From NCBI GenBank assembly GCA_029779535.1, contig JAKPAG010000125.1, forward strand, positions 1 through 64,000: a DNA stretch of 64,000 nucleotides, read 5' to 3'. The notes under the pieces were generated by a model. The model had not been told where the DNA came from. It was given only the letters and a program-made list of their open reading frames with translations, and did no database searches. The DNA is from Pseudomonadota bacterium (lineage in GTDB: Bacteria; Pseudomonadota; Alphaproteobacteria; Sphingomonadales; Sphingomonadaceae). Both the position numbers and the translations under genes were made by a program. This document shows, in pieces, positions 19,478 through 30,533 of the stretch. Every line of letters starts with the position of its first letter. The stretch's first letter is position 1.

Positions 19478-20551
19478 ATGCGCAACCTGCTGCTTGCCCC
19501 GCTGCTCGCCCTGTCCGCCCTGCTCTCCGTCCCGGCCCATGCCGAAGACTGGTCGAAGCAGGCCAGCGAACGCGACGTGATCCTGCGCGATTTCCGCTTT
19601 GGCACGGGCGAGACGATGGACATCTCGATCCACGTCACCACGCTGGGCACGCCCCACCGCAACGCAAAGGGCGAAATCGACAATGCGGTGATGGTGCTGC
19701 ACGGCACCGGCGGCAGCGGCAAGCAGTTCTACCGCCCGCAATTTGCGGACGAGTTGTATGCAGCGGGCCAGCCCTTCGACCTGTCCAGGACCTATGTCAT
19801 CCTGCCTGACAACATCGGGCACGGCCAGTCGAGCAAGCCAAGCGACGGCATGCGGATGAAGTTCCCGCGTTATGACTATGACGACATGGTCACCGCGCAG
19901 TACCGGATGCTGACCGAAGGACTGGGCGTGAAGCGGCTCAAGCTGATCCTGGGCACCTCGATGGGCTGCATGCACGCGTTCGTCTGGGGCACCACTCGCC
20001 CCGGCTTTGCCGAACGGCTGGCCCCCTTCGCCTGCAATGCGAACGCGATTGCCGGGCGCAACCGGATCTGGCGCAAGATGTCGATCGACGCGATCGAGGC
20101 CGATCCGGCCTGGAATGGCGGCAACTATACCAGCCAGCCTGAACAGGGGCTGCGCACCGCGCGCTATCTATCGATGATTGCCGGGGCCAACCCGGTGGCG
20201 CTGCAGGTGCAGTATTCTACGCGCGACAAGGCCGAAGCGTTCCTCGCGGAGAGCTACGCCGCGCGCGCCGCCAACGATCTTGATGCCAACGACCAGATCT
20301 ACCAGCTCGATTCTTCGCGCAATTACAATCCCGAACCGCTGCTGGAAAAGATCACCGTGCCGGTGCTGTGGATCAATTCGGGCGACGATTTCATCAATCC
20401 GCCGGAACTTGGCCTGGCCCAGCAGATGGTCAAGCGCATGCCCAAGGCGCGCTTCATCCTGATCCCCGCCAGTCCCGAAACCAAGGGGCACGGCACCCAC
20501 ACCTGGGCCAAGTTCTGGAAGCGCGATCTGGCAAAACTGCTGGCGAAATGA
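19478..20551 (+). CDS. Exported alpha/beta-fold hydrolase (MetX-like)
   Basis: This 357-residue protein has a Sec signal peptide ([20 protein letters not shown], then HA-ED, cleavage about residue 22). Its alpha/beta hydrolase fold resembles the homoserine O-acetyltransferase (MetX) group: [15 protein letters not shown], nucleophile Ser161 in [11 protein letters not shown], acid in [12 protein letters not shown] and His in [12 protein letters not shown]. True MetX enzymes are cytoplasmic, so an exported member is more likely a hydrolase of unknown substrate. A strong GAAGGAAGGAAA ribosome site precedes ATG 19478. The gene separates trpE from trpG and has no evident link to tryptophan. Confidence 0.82.
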   Translation: MRNLLLAPLLALSALLSVPAHAEDWSKQASERDVILRDFRFGTGETMDISIHVTTLGTPHRNAKGEIDNAVMVLHGTGGSGKQFYRPQFADELYAAGQPFDLSRTYVILPDNIGHGQSSKPSDGMRMKFPRYDYDDMVTAQYRMLTEGLGVKRLKLILGTSMGCMHAFVWGTTRPGFAERLAPFACNANAIAGRNRIWRKMSIDAIEADPAWNGGNYTSQPEQGLRTARYLSMIAGANPVALQVQYSTRDKAEAFLAESYAARAANDLDANDQIYQLDSSRNYNPEPLLEKITVPVLWINSGDDFINPPELGLAQQMVKRMPKARFILIPASPETKGHGTHTWAKFWKRDLAKLLAK

Positions 20552-20576
20552 CCCTGCTGGGCCTAGAGGCGGCGCC

Positions 20577-21161
20577 ATGATCCTTGTCATCGACAATTAC
20601 GACAGCTTCACCTGGAACCTCGTCCATTACCTGATGGAACTGGGCGCCGAAGTGGAAGTGGTGCGCAACGATGCCATGACCGCCGCCCAGGCGCTGGCCA
20701 CCGGGGCGCAAGGCTTCCTGCTCTCGCCCGGCCCCTGCACGCCGAACGAGGCCGGGATCAGCCTGGACCTGGTCGGGGCCTGCGCGGATGCGGCCAAGCC
20801 ATTGCTGGGCGTGTGCCTTGGCCACCAGTCGATCGGACAGTATTTCGGCGGCAAGGTGGTGCGCGGCGGGCTGATGCATGGCAAGGTCTCGCCCGTCAGT
20901 CATGATGGCACCGGGCTGTTCAAGGGCCTGCCCAGCCCGTTCATCGCGACGCGCTATCACTCGCTGATCGTGACCGAGATTCCCGATTGCCTGGTGGTCA
21001 ACGCCACCAGCGATGACGAACACGTCATGGGCTTCCGCCACACGCACCTGCCGATCCACGGGGTGCAGTTCCACCCGGAAAGCATCGCCACCGAACACGG
21101 CCACGCCATGCTGGCCAACTTCCTGGCCGTCTGCGGGATCAAGGCCCGCGAACTGGCGTGA
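20577..21161 (+). CDS. trpG: Anthranilate synthase component II (glutamine amidotransferase)
   Basis: This 194-residue class I glutamine amidotransferase has [19 protein letters not shown], the oxyanion motif [13 protein letters not shown], nucleophile Cys80 in [11 protein letters not shown], and His166/Glu168 in [14 protein letters not shown]. It feeds ammonia to TrpE; it may also serve p-aminobenzoate synthesis (PabA role) in organisms with one copy. The stop overlaps the trpD GTG start by 4 bases (GTGA), indicating coupled translation. Confidence 0.96.
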   Translation: MILVIDNYDSFTWNLVHYLMELGAEVEVVRNDAMTAAQALATGAQGFLLSPGPCTPNEAGISLDLVGACADAAKPLLGVCLGHQSIGQYFGGKVVRGGLMHGKVSPVSHDGTGLFKGLPSPFIATRYHSLIVTEIPDCLVVNATSDDEHVMGFRHTHLPIHGVQFHPESIATEHGHAMLANFLAVCGIKARELA

Positions 21162-22117
21162 CCCTGGACGAAGCCGAAGCGTTGTTCGGCCGGATGCTGG
21201 ATGGCGAACTGGCCGACGATGCCATCGCCGCCACGCTGGTCGAACTGGCCGAGCGCGGTGAAACCGCAGCCGAAGTGGCCGGCGCTGTGCGCGCGATGCG
21301 CGCGCGGATGAAGCCGGTGGCCGCCCCGCCCGGCGCCATCGACGTTTGCGGCACGGGCGGCGACGGGCAGCACAGCCTGAACGTCTCCACCGCCGTCGCG
21401 CTGGTGGTCGCCGCCTGCGACGTGCCGGTGGCCAAGCACGGCAACCGCGCCGCCAGCAGCAAGGCGGGCGGCGCCGATACACTTGAAGCGCTGGGCCTCA
21501 ATCTGGCTCGCGCCACTGGACTGGCAGAGGCGACGCTGGCCGATCTCGGCATCGCCTTTCTGTTCGCGCAGGCACACCACCCCGCGCTGGCTCGGATCGC
21601 ACCGATCCGCAAGGCGCTGGGCCGCCGCACGATCTTCAACCTGCTGGGGCCGCTGGCCAATCCGGCCGGCGTCACCCGGCAACTGGTCGGCGTCTCGCAC
21701 CCCAGCCTGATCGCCTTGTACCGCGACGCAATGGATCTGCTCGGCACCGAAGCCGCGCTGATCGTCTCGGGTGAGGAGGGGCTGGACGAATTGTCGATCG
21801 CCGGGACGAGCTATGTCGCCTCGATCGGCCTGCCCGGGTTCCTGACCGAAATTCGCCCCGAAGATGCCGGGCTGCCCTCGCACCCGCTCGAAGAACTGCG
21901 CGGCGGCGATGCCGCGTTCAACGCCGACGCCCTGCGCCGCCTGCTGCTGGGTGAGCGCGGCGCCTACCGCGATGCCGTGCTGCTCAACAGCGCCGCGGCT
22001 CTGCTGGTTGCGGGCCAGGTCGATGACTGGCTCGAAGGGGTGGAGGAAGCCGCCGAAGCGCTCGACAAGGGGCTGGCCAAGGCGCTGCTGGACTGCTGGA
22101 TCGAGACTGTGAAATGA
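21158..22117 (+). CDS. trpD: Anthranilate phosphoribosyltransferase
   Basis: This 319-residue protein has an N-terminal helical domain and the catalytic motifs [16 protein letters not shown] (phosphoribosyl pyrophosphate binding), [17 protein letters not shown] and a [15 protein letters not shown] stretch. It transfers phosphoribose to anthranilate in the cytoplasm. It starts at GTG 21158, overlapping the trpG stop, because no ATG fits the family N-terminus ([16 protein letters not shown]). Its TGA overlaps the trpC ATG by 4 bases. The length is slightly shorter than the usual 330-340. Confidence 0.96.
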   Translation: MTLDEAEALFGRMLDGELADDAIAATLVELAERGETAAEVAGAVRAMRARMKPVAAPPGAIDVCGTGGDGQHSLNVSTAVALVVAACDVPVAKHGNRAASSKAGGADTLEALGLNLARATGLAEATLADLGIAFLFAQAHHPALARIAPIRKALGRRTIFNLLGPLANPAGVTRQLVGVSHPSLIALYRDAMDLLGTEAALIVSGEEGLDELSIAGTSYVASIGLPGFLTEIRPEDAGLPSHPLEELRGGDAAFNADALRRLLLGERGAYRDAVLLNSAAALLVAGQVDDWLEGVEEAAEALDKGLAKALLDCWIETVK

Positions 22118-22902
22118 CCGATAAACTTGCTGAAATCTGCGCCACCAAGCGCGGCGAAGTGGCCGTGCGCAAGCCGCTCGCCAGCCTCGCCGACCTCGAC
22201 GCCCGCGCCGCCGCACAGACCGCACCGCGCGGTTTCCGCCGCGCACTCGAAGCCAAGGCCGCAAATGGCTTCGGCCTGATTGCGGAAATCAAGAAGGCAA
22301 GCCCGAGCAAGGGCCTGATCCGTCCTGATTTCCACCCGGCCGACCACGCACGTGCCTATGAGGCGGGCGGTGCCGCTTGCCTCTCGGTGCTGACCGACGC
22401 GCCCTATTTTCAAGGGCACGAGGATTACCTGGTCGAAGCCCGCGCTGCCTGTAACCTGCCTGTGCTTCGCAAGGACTTCATGGTCGATCCCTGGCAGGTC
22501 GCCGAAGCCCGCGCGATCGGCGCTGACGCGATCCTGATCATCGTTGCCGCGCTGGATGACGGAGCCATGGCCGAGATCGAAGCCGCCGCGTTCGAACGCG
22601 GCATGGACGTGCTGGTCGAAGTCCACAACGAGGCCGAGATGGAGCGCGCCGCCCGGCTGCGCAGCCGCCTGATCGGGGTCAACAACCGCGACCTGAAGCG
22701 CTTCGTCACCGACATCGCCAACACTGAACGCCTCGTTCCGCTCGCGCCCGAAGGCACGCTGCTGGTCAGCGAAAGCGGCATCAACAGCCATGCCGACCTG
22801 CTCCGGCTGGAGGCCCACGGAGTGCGCTGCTTCCTCGTCGGCGAAAGTCTGATGCGCCAGGCCGACGTCACTGCCGCCACCCAAGCCCTGCTGCACGGCT
22901 GA
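22114..22902 (+). CDS. trpC: Indole-3-glycerol phosphate synthase
   Basis: This 262-residue TIM-barrel enzyme has [18 protein letters not shown] (catalytic Lys and Glu region), [54 protein letters not shown] and LVSESGIN. It closes the indole ring of 1-(2-carboxyphenylamino)-1-deoxyribulose 5-phosphate. There is no fused TrpF domain. ATGA overlap with trpD shows coupling. moaC follows 8 bp later, so the trp and molybdopterin genes are probably one transcript. Confidence 0.97.
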   Translation: MTDKLAEICATKRGEVAVRKPLASLADLDARAAAQTAPRGFRRALEAKAANGFGLIAEIKKASPSKGLIRPDFHPADHARAYEAGGAACLSVLTDAPYFQGHEDYLVEARAACNLPVLRKDFMVDPWQVAEARAIGADAILIIVAALDDGAMAEIEAAAFERGMDVLVEVHNEAEMERAARLRSRLIGVNNRDLKRFVTDIANTERLVPLAPEGTLLVSESGINSHADLLRLEAHGVRCFLVGESLMRQADVTAATQALLHG

Positions 22903-22910
22903 GCGCGCGG

Positions 22911-23384
22911 ATGAACGGCCTTACCCACCTCGACGAACAGGGCAAGGCCCGGATGGTCGACGTTGGCGGCAAGGTGGAAACGCAGCGCGTCGCCATTGCC
23001 TCGGGCCGGATCACCATGTCGCCCGCCGCGCTCGCCGCGATCCGCGACGGCACGGTACCGAAGGGCGATGTCCTCGCCGCCGCGCGCATCGCCGGGATCA
23101 TGGCCGCCAAGAAGACCGCCGAACTCATTCCGCTGTGCCACCCGCTCGCACTCGATGCGGTCACGGTCGATTTCGCGCTGGAGAACGATGGCCTGCGCGC
23201 CACTGTCACCGCCAGCCTGACTGGGCGAACCGGGGTGGAGATGGAAGCGTTGACCGCCGTCTCGGTTGCGCTGCTGACGGTCTATGACATGGCCAAGGCG
23301 GTCGACAAGAGCATGGTCATTGGCGAAGTCCGCCTGATCGAGAAGCGCGGCGGCAAGTCCGGCCACTGGCGGGCGGCGGACTGA
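22911..23384 (+). CDS. moaC: Cyclic pyranopterin monophosphate synthase
   Basis: This 157-residue protein has [18 protein letters not shown] at the N-terminus, [20 protein letters not shown] (active-site region), [28 protein letters not shown] and the terminal GGKSGHW. All of these are MoaC hallmarks. It acts after MoaA to make cyclic pyranopterin monophosphate for molybdenum cofactor. The TGA shares one base with the moeA ATG (TGATG). The MoaA, MoaD and MoaE genes are not in the window. Confidence 0.97.
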   Translation: MNGLTHLDEQGKARMVDVGGKVETQRVAIASGRITMSPAALAAIRDGTVPKGDVLAAARIAGIMAAKKTAELIPLCHPLALDAVTVDFALENDGLRATVTASLTGRTGVEMEALTAVSVALLTVYDMAKAVDKSMVIGEVRLIEKRGGKSGHWRAAD

Positions 23385-24586
23385 TGACTTCGCCGCTGCC
23401 GCTGGAGGAAGCGCAGGCGCGGCTGCTGGCCCTCGCCGCGCCTCTCGCGATGGGACGGATCCCGGTGGGCGAGGCATTGGGACGCTACCTCGCCGAACCT
23501 CTGCTTGCCCGGCGCACCCAGCCTGCCGCTGATCTTTCGGCAATGGATGGTTACGCCCTGCGCGCTGCGGACCTGCCGGGACCGTGGCAGGTGATCGGCG
23601 AAAGTGCGGCGGGCCATCCCTTCGGTGGCAAGGTTGGCACCGGGCAGGCGGTGCGGATTTCAACGGGCGCGCTGCTCCCTGCTGGTGCGGACATGGTGCT
23701 GCTGCAGGAAGACACGGCACGCGATGGTTCAACCCTTGCCCTAACTGGCACGCCGCCCGCCCCCCATGACCGCCACATCCGCCGCTGCGGCAACGATTTT
23801 GCAGTTGGAAGCGAATTGCTCCCCGCCGGAAGACGGCTCGGGGCAGCCCAGATCGGGCTGGCGCTGGCCTCCGGACAACGGCTTATCGCGGTGCGGCGCA
23901 GGCCCCGGCTGGCGGTGATCGACAGCGGCGATGAACTCGCCCCTGATCCCGAAGCCTGCGCTCCGCATCAGGTTCCGGCCAGTAACGCCGCGATGCTGGC
24001 GGCCATGGCGGCGCCCTATGCCGACGAAGTTCGGTGCCTTGGCCCAGTAGCGGACGATCTGGCGGCGCTGACCGGCGCTCTGGATGCAGCAGCCGACGCG
24101 GACGTCATCGTTACCAGCGGCGGCGCGTCGGTGGGCGATCACGACCTGATCCAACCCGCGTTGAAACGCTGGGGCGCGAGCATCGATTTCTGGAAAGTGG
24201 CGATCAAGCCCGGCAAACCGCTGCTGATCGCCCGGCGCGACGCCCAGTTGGTGGTCGGACTGCCCGGCAACCCGGTGTCGAGCCACGTCACCGCCTTCCT
24301 GTTCCTGCTGCCCCTGCTCCGCGCCCTGGCCGGTTGCGCACAGCCGCTGCCCCGCCCGATCATGGTTCCGACGGCGGAAGTGCTGCGTGCCGGTGGAGAT
24401 CGGCGCGAATTCCTGCGCGGCTGGTGGGACGGCATGGCGGTCACGACGCAGCTCAACCAGGACAGCGGCGCGCTCGCCGCGCTGGCCCACAGCAACGTCC
24501 TGATCGAACGCCCACCCCTTGCCCCCGCCGCCGCAGCCGGAACACCTGTTCCAGTCTATGTGCTCGAAAATGGCGGAATAGCTTGA
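23384..24586 (+). CDS. moeA: Molybdopterin molybdotransferase
   Basis: This 400-residue protein has the MoeA domain order: PAADLSAMDGYALRAADL, VRISTGALLPAGADMVLLQE, VIDSGDELAPD, and the metal/substrate-binding TSGGASVGDHDLIQPAL and PGKPLLIAR with GLPGNPVSSHVTAF. It inserts molybdate into adenylylated molybdopterin. It is translationally coupled to moaC by a one-base overlap. About 100 bp follow before lexA and contain the SOS operators. Confidence 0.96.
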   Translation: MTSPLPLEEAQARLLALAAPLAMGRIPVGEALGRYLAEPLLARRTQPAADLSAMDGYALRAADLPGPWQVIGESAAGHPFGGKVGTGQAVRISTGALLPAGADMVLLQEDTARDGSTLALTGTPPAPHDRHIRRCGNDFAVGSELLPAGRRLGAAQIGLALASGQRLIAVRRRPRLAVIDSGDELAPDPEACAPHQVPASNAAMLAAMAAPYADEVRCLGPVADDLAALTGALDAAADADVIVTSGGASVGDHDLIQPALKRWGASIDFWKVAIKPGKPLLIARRDAQLVVGLPGNPVSSHVTAFLFLLPLLRALAGCAQPLPRPIMVPTAEVLRAGGDRREFLRGWWDGMAVTTQLNQDSGALAALAHSNVLIERPPLAPAAAAGTPVPVYVLENGGIA

Positions 24587-24610
24587 CGCGATTCGAATCG
24601 TTGCCTAATT

Positions 24611-24643
24611 GTTCCACATTCGTTCACTGAACGATGCGGGAAC
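24611..24643 (+). promoter_or_regulatory. Two adjacent LexA operators upstream of lexA
   Basis: GTTC-N7-GTTC lies at 24611-24625 and GAAC-N7-GAAC at 24629-24643, both exact matches to the alphaproteobacterial LexA box, in opposite orientation with 3 bases between. They end 44 bp before the lexA ATG. This arrangement predicts autorepression of lexA. No overlapping alternative role is visible. Confidence 0.85.
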
Positions 24644-24687
24644 GTCGCCTTGATGGCCCCGCTTCGTTCCAACGGAGTATGGCCCGC

Positions 24688-25377
24688 ATGCTGACCCGCA
24701 AGCAGCACGAGTTGATCCGCTTCATCCAGACTCGGCTCGAAGAATCAGGCGTCAGTCCTTCTTTCGAGGAGATGAAGGAAGCGCTGGATCTTAAGTCCAA
24801 GTCGGGCGTGCATCGCCTGATCTCGGCGCTGGAGGAGCGCGGGTTCATCCGCCGCCTGCCCAACCGCGCCCGCGCGCTCGAAGTGCTGCGCCAGCCTGAA
24901 GACGTCGGGACCAAGGCCCCGGCCCGCGCGGCCAATACCAACAGCGCCGCCGCAGTGGTCCGCCCTCCCGAAGTGAAGCCGGCCCCGGCCAACGACGTGA
25001 TCGAAATCCCGCTGCACGGCCGCATCGCCGCCGGTGTCCCGATCGAGGCGCTGGAAACCTCGGCGACGCTGCCCGTCCCTGCCGCACTGCTGGGTGCGGG
25101 GGAACATTACGCACTGGAAGTGTCAGGGGATTCGATGATCGAAGCCGGCATTCTGGATGGCGACTATGCGCTGATCCGCCGCACCGACAGCGCCCGCGAT
25201 GGTGAAATCGTCGTCGCGCTGGTCCGGGGCGAGGAAGCGACGCTGAAGTACCTGCGGCGCGAGAATGGGCGGGTTCGGCTTGACCCCGCCAATGCCGCTT
25301 ACGAGGCACAGATCTACGATCCACGCGAAGTGGTGGTCCAGGGCAAGCTTGCAGGACTGCTGCGTCGCTATCACTGA
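24688..25377 (+). CDS. lexA: SOS repressor LexA
   Basis: This 229-residue protein starts [20 protein letters not shown] with an N-terminal winged helix (about 1-65), an Ala/Pro-rich linker and a C-terminal S24 peptidase domain. The self-cleavage site is Ala115-Gly116 ([11 protein letters not shown]), and the catalytic residues are Ser149 ([11 protein letters not shown]) and Lys187 ([10 protein letters not shown]). DNA damage with RecA-ssDNA triggers autocleavage and derepression. ATG 24688 is preferred over the in-frame ATG at 24679 because GGAG at 24674-24677 is then properly spaced. Two LexA boxes lie directly upstream. Confidence 0.97.
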   Translation: MLTRKQHELIRFIQTRLEESGVSPSFEEMKEALDLKSKSGVHRLISALEERGFIRRLPNRARALEVLRQPEDVGTKAPARAANTNSAAAVVRPPEVKPAPANDVIEIPLHGRIAAGVPIEALETSATLPVPAALLGAGEHYALEVSGDSMIEAGILDGDYALIRRTDSARDGEIVVALVRGEEATLKYLRRENGRVRLDPANAAYEAQIYDPREVVVQGKLAGLLRRYH

Positions 25378-25421
25378 TCGGCCGATTGCCAGGCGCCGAT
25401 AATGCCCGGCAGGCCATGAAT

Positions 25422-27680
25422 TCATGGAACGCCCGTGACCATTGTTGCGGGCGTTCCAGCATTTGGCTCTGCACTTTCAGGTCTGCGCCGGGCCGGTTTG
25501 CGATCGGGCGGCGGGTTCCACCAACCGTGATGACCTTGACCCTGCGCCACGCTGCGAACTTCGCCATTCGCAAGGTTGATGGCCAGCCCCCCGCTCTGTG
25601 CAAGGACGCGGCGGTCGGCCTTGAGCCAGCGCGGACGGCAGGAGCGCGGCAGGTAGCGCTCGGAAATCACCACGTCGGCGCGTTCGCAGGCGGCAGCCAA
25701 GGCGCGCTCGGCAATCAGGTCATCGCCGCGCGATAGCAGCAGTTGCCAATCACGCCCGCCCCGGTTGAGGCGTATTGCGCAGAAGTCAGCGTTGCAGCGC
25801 GCCCCAGGCCAATCATCCAGCGCACGGACATCGCCGCTCATTCCCGCGAGTTCAGTCAGGTTTTCAAGGGCATAGCCGCCGCGTCCCGGGCGTAGCACCA
25901 GCAATTCACTGGCCTCTCCAGTGATGCCGACATGGCGGCCATCGCCTGACACAAGCAGATCTGGCGGACGCAGCGTAACCAGCAGGACGACGCCAAGCGC
26001 CGCCGGAACCAGGCCCAACAGCCGCACCCGGCCACTCCACAACGCCAGCCACAGCCCTCCGGCCACGAACAGCAGGAACGCCCCCTCGCCCATGGCCGGC
26101 ATACTGCTGACCGCACCAGGCATGGCCGCCGTCCAGTGCGCCAGCGCGAGCAGCAGTTCCAGCGACTTGCCGGTCAGCCACCAGAACGGCGCGCCCGCGC
26201 CAATGGTATCGAACAATAGGCCTAGCGCGATCAGCGGCATCGATGCCAGCGTGGTCAGCGGGATGGCGATGACATTGGCTAGCGCGCCATAGACCCCGGC
26301 CTGGTGAAAGTGGAACAGCCCGATCGGCATCAGCGCCAGTTCGATCACCACCCCGGTCAGCAGCAACATCGCGACATGGCGCAGTTGCCGCGCCCACCAC
26401 GGCTCTTCCCGCGGGGCGAGGAAGGCGCGCACCGGCGCAGCGTCATGCAGCGAGACAATGGCGATCACGGCCGAGAAGCTCATCTGAAAACTTGGCCCGA
26501 CCAGGGCTTCTGGCCAGAACACCAACACCAGGAAGGCCCCCACCCCAACCAGGCGCAAGGACAGTGGCTCTCGTCCCAGCACCAGCGCCAGCAACACCAG
26601 CACCGCGCCGATGCATGAGCGCACGGTCGGCACCTCTGCGCCGGTCAGCAAGGTGTAGCCGATCCCGGCCGCCGCCCCGGTCGCCGCCGCGAGCAGTGGC
26701 ACCCGCACGCGCAGCGCCAGCCATGGCCAGGCTGCGAACAGCCGTCCGGCGAGGAAATAGATCGCCGCGATCACCGCGCTGACGTGCAACCCGCTGATCG
26801 ATAGAAGGTGGGTAAGCCCCGAATTGCGCATCGCCTCCTCGTCAGCCGGGGCAATCGCCCCTCGGTCGCCGCTCGCAAAGGCAGCGGCCAGCGCGCCAGG
26901 CGAGCCATCAAGCCGTTCGCGCACATGGCGCGACAGCGCGCGCTGCGCCCGGCCAAGCCCTGCCCCGCTGTCGCCTGGCGTCAGGATCGTGACCTTGCCC
27001 ACCACGCTGCCGGTTGCAGCAATCCCCGAGAACCATGCCGTGCGGGCAAAGTCATAGCCGCCCGGCAGCATCGGCGGGGCAGGCGGCATCAGGCGCGCGC
27101 GCAGTTGCACCCAGGCGCCCTCGGTCAGCCCAAGCAGATCATTATCGGCATCGAGATTGACCCGCACCCGGATCGCCCGGCCGGTCCCCGGTTCACGTGC
27201 GGCCAGCAGCAGCCGCACGCGGTGCTCGGCCGGTTGATCGTCACGGCCCAGCACCTTTCCGGCCAAGGTAACCACCATCGGACGCTCGATCGCCCGCGTC
27301 CCGACCAGCGCCGACTTGGCCCAGACCAGCGCGCAGCCCATGGCCATTGCCAGGGTCATCGCAGCAAGTGCCTGGCGCAAATAGGGTAATCTCCCATCCT
27401 CGCGCAGCAGCAGCAGCGCCGCGCTGCCGAGTACCGCCAATCCGCACAGCAGCGCCAGCCACTGTGCCGTGTTGTCCAGCGCGAACCAGGCGGCGATGCC
27501 GCCCGCAAAGGCCACCACCAGCCACGGCGCGCGATCAAATCCGACCCGCGAAAGGAATTGTTCTAGGTGCGCAAGGCCGCTTGCCAAGTTCGCGCGCATG
27601 CGCCAATGGCCATGTTGCAGTGCAGCGCCCGCCGGCGCAGGACTGTCGATGGGCACGGGCGGGATCGCATCGCTGGCCAT
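25422..27680 (-). CDS. comEC: ComEC/Rec2 family DNA internalization protein
   Basis: This 752-residue polytopic membrane protein has an N-terminal DUF4131-like region (helices about 55-110, then a beta-rich segment with [19 protein letters not shown]). The ComEC competence domain carries [16 protein letters not shown] and [20 protein letters not shown], with [13 protein letters not shown]. The family forms the inner-membrane channel for single-stranded DNA uptake. The C-terminal region resembles the alphaproteobacterial variant, without a clear metallo-beta-lactamase His motif. ATG 27680 gives a reasonable N-terminus; the open frame extends 22 codons further. It is divergent from gltX with under 30 bp between starts. 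Confidence 0.9.
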   Translation of the reverse strand: MASDAIPPVPIDSPAPAGAALQHGHWRMRANLASGLAHLEQFLSRVGFDRAPWLVVAFAGGIAAWFALDNTAQWLALLCGLAVLGSAALLLLREDGRLPYLRQALAAMTLAMAMGCALVWAKSALVGTRAIERPMVVTLAGKVLGRDDQPAEHRVRLLLAAREPGTGRAIRVRVNLDADNDLLGLTEGAWVQLRARLMPPAPPMLPGGYDFARTAWFSGIAATGSVVGKVTILTPGDSGAGLGRAQRALSRHVRERLDGSPGALAAAFASGDRGAIAPADEEAMRNSGLTHLLSISGLHVSAVIAAIYFLAGRLFAAWPWLALRVRVPLLAAATGAAAGIGYTLLTGAEVPTVRSCIGAVLVLLALVLGREPLSLRLVGVGAFLVLVFWPEALVGPSFQMSFSAVIAIVSLHDAAPVRAFLAPREEPWWARQLRHVAMLLLTGVVIELALMPIGLFHFHQAGVYGALANVIAIPLTTLASMPLIALGLLFDTIGAGAPFWWLTGKSLELLLALAHWTAAMPGAVSSMPAMGEGAFLLFVAGGLWLALWSGRVRLLGLVPAALGVVLLVTLRPPDLLVSGDGRHVGITGEASELLVLRPGRGGYALENLTELAGMSGDVRALDDWPGARCNADFCAIRLNRGGRDWQLLLSRGDDLIAERALAAACERADVVISERYLPRSCRPRWLKADRRVLAQSGGLAINLANGEVRSVAQGQGHHGWWNPPPDRKPARRRPESAEPNAGTPATMVTGVP
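25425..25458. terminator. Hairpin at the convergent lexA/comEC ends
   Basis: Perfect 11-bp arms (TGGAACGCCCG and CGGGCGTTCCA) with a 12-base loop lie 47 bp after the lexA stop. They are formed by the last 11 sense codons of comEC on the other strand. It could stop transcription from both sides; there is no long U-run. Confidence 0.5.
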
Positions 27681-27709
27681 GGACACACAACAACAGGATG
27701 GATCGGGTA

Positions 27710-29155
27710 ATGGCAAGTGGCGGTGTGACAGGCGGAGCAGCGGCAAGCGGCCGCGACGTCGTGACTCGCTTCGCCCCCTCGCCGACCGGCTACCTGCACA
27801 TCGGCGGCGCCCGGACCGCGCTGTTCAACTGGCTTTACGCACGTCACCATGGCGGCAGGTATCTGCTGCGGATTGAGGATACCGACCGCGCCCGCTCCAC
27901 CGAACCGGCAATCGAGGCGATCTTCGATGGGCTGGAATGGCTGGGCCTGGCTGGCGATGAACCCGCGACGTTCCAGTTCGCCCGATCGGATCGCCATGCC
28001 AAAGTGGCGCAGGTGCTGCTCGACGCGGGCCATGCCTATCGCTGCTACCTGACGCCCGAGGAACTCCAGGCCCGGCGCGAAGCCGCACAGGCCGAACGCC
28101 GCACCTTCCGCATCGACAGCGAATGGCGCGATGCCGATCCCGCCACCTGGCCGGCTGACAAGCCCCATGTCGTGCGGATCAAGGCCCCGCGCGAGGGCGA
28201 GACGACGATCGAGGACCAGGTGCAGGGCACGGTCACGGTCAGCAACGCCGAACTCGACGATTTCGTGCTGCTGCGCTCCGACGGGACCCCCACCTACATG
28301 CTGGCCGTGGTGGTCGACGATCACGACATGGGGGTGACCCACGTGATCCGTGGTGACGACCACCTCAACAACGCGTTCCGCCAACTGGTGATCATCCGTG
28401 CGATGCACGCGGTGGAGGGCGGCTGGCCCGATCCGGTCTATGCCCACGTTCCGCTGATCCACGGCCATGACGGCGCCAAGCTGTCGAAGCGACACGGCGC
28501 GCTGGGCGTCGATGCCTATCGCGATGAGCTGGGCATCCTGCCGGAAGCGATGTTCAACTATCTGCTGCGCCTCGGCTGGGGCCACGGCGACGACGAGATC
28601 ATCGGCCGTCAGCAGGCGACCGAATGGTTCGATATCGCCCATGTCGGCAAGAGCCCGTCACGCTTCGACCTGGCCAAGCTGCAGAACCTCAACGGGCATT
28701 ACCTGCGCGAGGCGGACGACGCGCGCCTCGCCGAGCTGATCGCCCCGCGCATGGCAGGCGAGATTGATCTGGGGCTGCTGACGCAGGCCATGCCGGTGCT
28801 CAAGGTCCGCGCCAAGGACCTGAACGAGCTGGCGGTCGGCGCGGCATTCCTGTTCGCTCAGCGCCCGCTGACGCTGGAACCCAAGGCCGAGGCCCTGCTG
28901 TCCGACGATGCGCGCGGCCTGCTGGCGCAGGTTCATGCCCGCTTCGCCGCGGAAAACGGCTGGACAAGCGAAGGGCTGGAAGTAAGCCTGAAAGCAATGG
29001 CGGAAGAGCTCGGACTCGGGCTTGGCAAGCTTGCGCAACCCCTTAGGGCGGCGCTAACGGGGCAGACAACCTCCCCGGGTATTTTCGATGTGCTGGTTCT
29101 GCTGGGGCGGGACGAAAGCCTGGCGCGGATTGCCGCGCAGGCTCGTTCCGCCTGA
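27710..29155 (+). CDS. gltX: Glutamate-tRNA ligase
   Basis: This 481-residue class Ic synthetase has the HIGH-type motif [20 protein letters not shown] (broken at position 20; HIGG is the key tetrad) and the KMSKS-type motif [21 protein letters not shown] and a C-terminal anticodon-binding helical region are also present. It charges tRNA-Glu in the cytoplasm. An in-frame ATG at 27698 is an alternative start; AGGA at 27695-27698 is better spaced for 27710. The divergent comEC start is only 30 bp away, so the two promoters must overlap the coding starts or lie inside the opposite genes. Confidence 0.96.
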   Translation: MASGGVTGGAAASGRDVVTRFAPSPTGYLHIGGARTALFNWLYARHHGGRYLLRIEDTDRARSTEPAIEAIFDGLEWLGLAGDEPATFQFARSDRHAKVAQVLLDAGHAYRCYLTPEELQARREAAQAERRTFRIDSEWRDADPATWPADKPHVVRIKAPREGETTIEDQVQGTVTVSNAELDDFVLLRSDGTPTYMLAVVVDDHDMGVTHVIRGDDHLNNAFRQLVIIRAMHAVEGGWPDPVYAHVPLIHGHDGAKLSKRHGALGVDAYRDELGILPEAMFNYLLRLGWGHGDDEIIGRQQATEWFDIAHVGKSPSRFDLAKLQNLNGHYLREADDARLAELIAPRMAGEIDLGLLTQAMPVLKVRAKDLNELAVGAAFLFAQRPLTLEPKAEALLSDDARGLLAQVHARFAAENGWTSEGLEVSLKAMAEELGLGLGKLAQPLRAALTGQTTSPGIFDVLVLLGRDESLARIAAQARSA

Positions 29156-29185
29156 AGCACGATCCGTTTGGTAGGAGTAAGTAGG

Positions 29186-30469
29186 GTGGCCAATCAGGTG
29201 AAGGTTAACACCGGCAACGGTGAGTTCGAATACCCCGTGCTTTCCGGCAGCGTCGGTCCGGACGTGATCGACATCCGCAAGCTCTATGGCCAGACCGGCA
29301 TGTTCACCTATGACCCGGGCTTCACCAGCACGGCGAGCTGCGAAAGCGCGCTGACCTATATCGATGGTGACGAAGGCGTCCTGCTGCACCGCGGCTATCC
29401 GATCGGTCAGCTGGCCGAGCAGTCGAGCTTCATGGAAGTCAGCTACCTGCTGCTCAACGGCGAGCTGCCGAACAAGAGCGAGCTGGACAACTTCACCCGC
29501 ACGATCAGCCGCCACACCATGGTGCACGAGCAGCTGACCAGCTTCTACAAGGGCTTCCGCCGCGATGCGCACCCGATGGCGATCATGTGCGGCGTGGTCG
29601 GCGCGCTTTCGGCCTTCTACCATGACAGCACCGACATTTCGGATCCGGTCCAGCGGCGCATCGCCAGCCACCGCCTGATCGCGAAGATGCCGACGATCGC
29701 GGCGATGGCCTACAAGTATTCGGTCGGCCAGCCGTTCATCTATCCGGACAACAAGCTGTCCTACACCGGCAACTTCCTGAAGATGACCTTCGGCGTTCCG
29801 GCCGAGGAATATGAAGTGATCCCGGCCGTCGAAAGCGCGATGGACAAGATCTTCATCCTGCATGCCGACCACGAACAGAACGCCTCTACCAGCACTGTGC
29901 GTCTCGCGGGTTCGTCGGGTGCCAATCCGTTCGCCTGCATCGCGGCAGGGATCGCCTGCCTGTGGGGGCCGGCGCATGGCGGCGCGAACGAAGCCGCGCT
30001 CAACATGCTCAAGGAAATCGGCACCCCCGACAAGATCCAGCACTATATCGAGCGGGCCAAGGACAAGAACGATCCGTTCCGCCTGATGGGCTTCGGCCAC
30101 CGCGTCTACAAGAACTACGACCCGCGCGCGACCGTGATGCAGCAAACCGTACGCGAAGTGTTCGACGCGCTGAAGGTCAACGATCCGCTGTTCGAAACCG
30201 CGCTGCGGCTTGAGGAAATCGCGCTCAACGATCCGTACTTCATCGAAAAGAAGCTGTTCCCCAACGTCGACTTCTATTCGGGGATCATCCTGTCGGCGAT
30301 CGGTTTCCCAACCGACATGTTTACCGTGCTGTTCGCCCTCGCCCGCACCGTTGGCTGGGTGGCGCAGTGGAACGAAATGATCAGCGATCCCGGCCAGAAG
30401 ATCGGCCGTCCGCGCCAGCTCTACACCGGGCCGACCCAGCGCGATTACGTCGGCATCGACAAGCGCTGA
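29186..30469 (+). CDS. gltA: Type II citrate synthase
   Basis: This 427-residue protein carries the citrate synthase signatures: [18 protein letters not shown], the catalytic His region [28 protein letters not shown] with its His, [14 protein letters not shown], and the catalytic Asp near PNVDFYSGI. It condenses oxaloacetate and acetyl-CoA, linking to pdhAB elsewhere in the window. GTG 29186 was chosen because AGGAG at 29173-29177 is 8 bp upstream; a TTG at 29168 would be too close to that site. The length fits the NADH-sensitive hexameric type. Confidence 0.97.
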   Translation: MANQVKVNTGNGEFEYPVLSGSVGPDVIDIRKLYGQTGMFTYDPGFTSTASCESALTYIDGDEGVLLHRGYPIGQLAEQSSFMEVSYLLLNGELPNKSELDNFTRTISRHTMVHEQLTSFYKGFRRDAHPMAIMCGVVGALSAFYHDSTDISDPVQRRIASHRLIAKMPTIAAMAYKYSVGQPFIYPDNKLSYTGNFLKMTFGVPAEEYEVIPAVESAMDKIFILHADHEQNASTSTVRLAGSSGANPFACIAAGIACLWGPAHGGANEAALNMLKEIGTPDKIQHYIERAKDKNDPFRLMGFGHRVYKNYDPRATVMQQTVREVFDALKVNDPLFETALRLEEIALNDPYFIEKKLFPNVDFYSGIILSAIGFPTDMFTVLFALARTVGWVAQWNEMISDPGQKIGRPRQLYTGPTQRDYVGIDKR

Positions 30470-30487
30470 GCTTTGACCGATGCTGTC

Positions 30488-30522
30488 CCCGGCGGGTGCC
30501 CATGCAGAAGCCGCCCGCCGGG
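30488..30522 (+). terminator. Hairpin after gltA, overlapping downstream ribosome site
   Basis: Arms CCCGGCGGG and CCCGCCGGG (9 bp, perfect) enclose a 17-base loop, 18 bp after the gltA stop. The 3' arm ends at 30522 within the GGAG (30521-30524) ribosome site of the small membrane protein, so the hairpin could also limit its translation. There is no U-run. Confidence 0.5.
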
Positions 30523-30533
30523 AGACACGTCAA

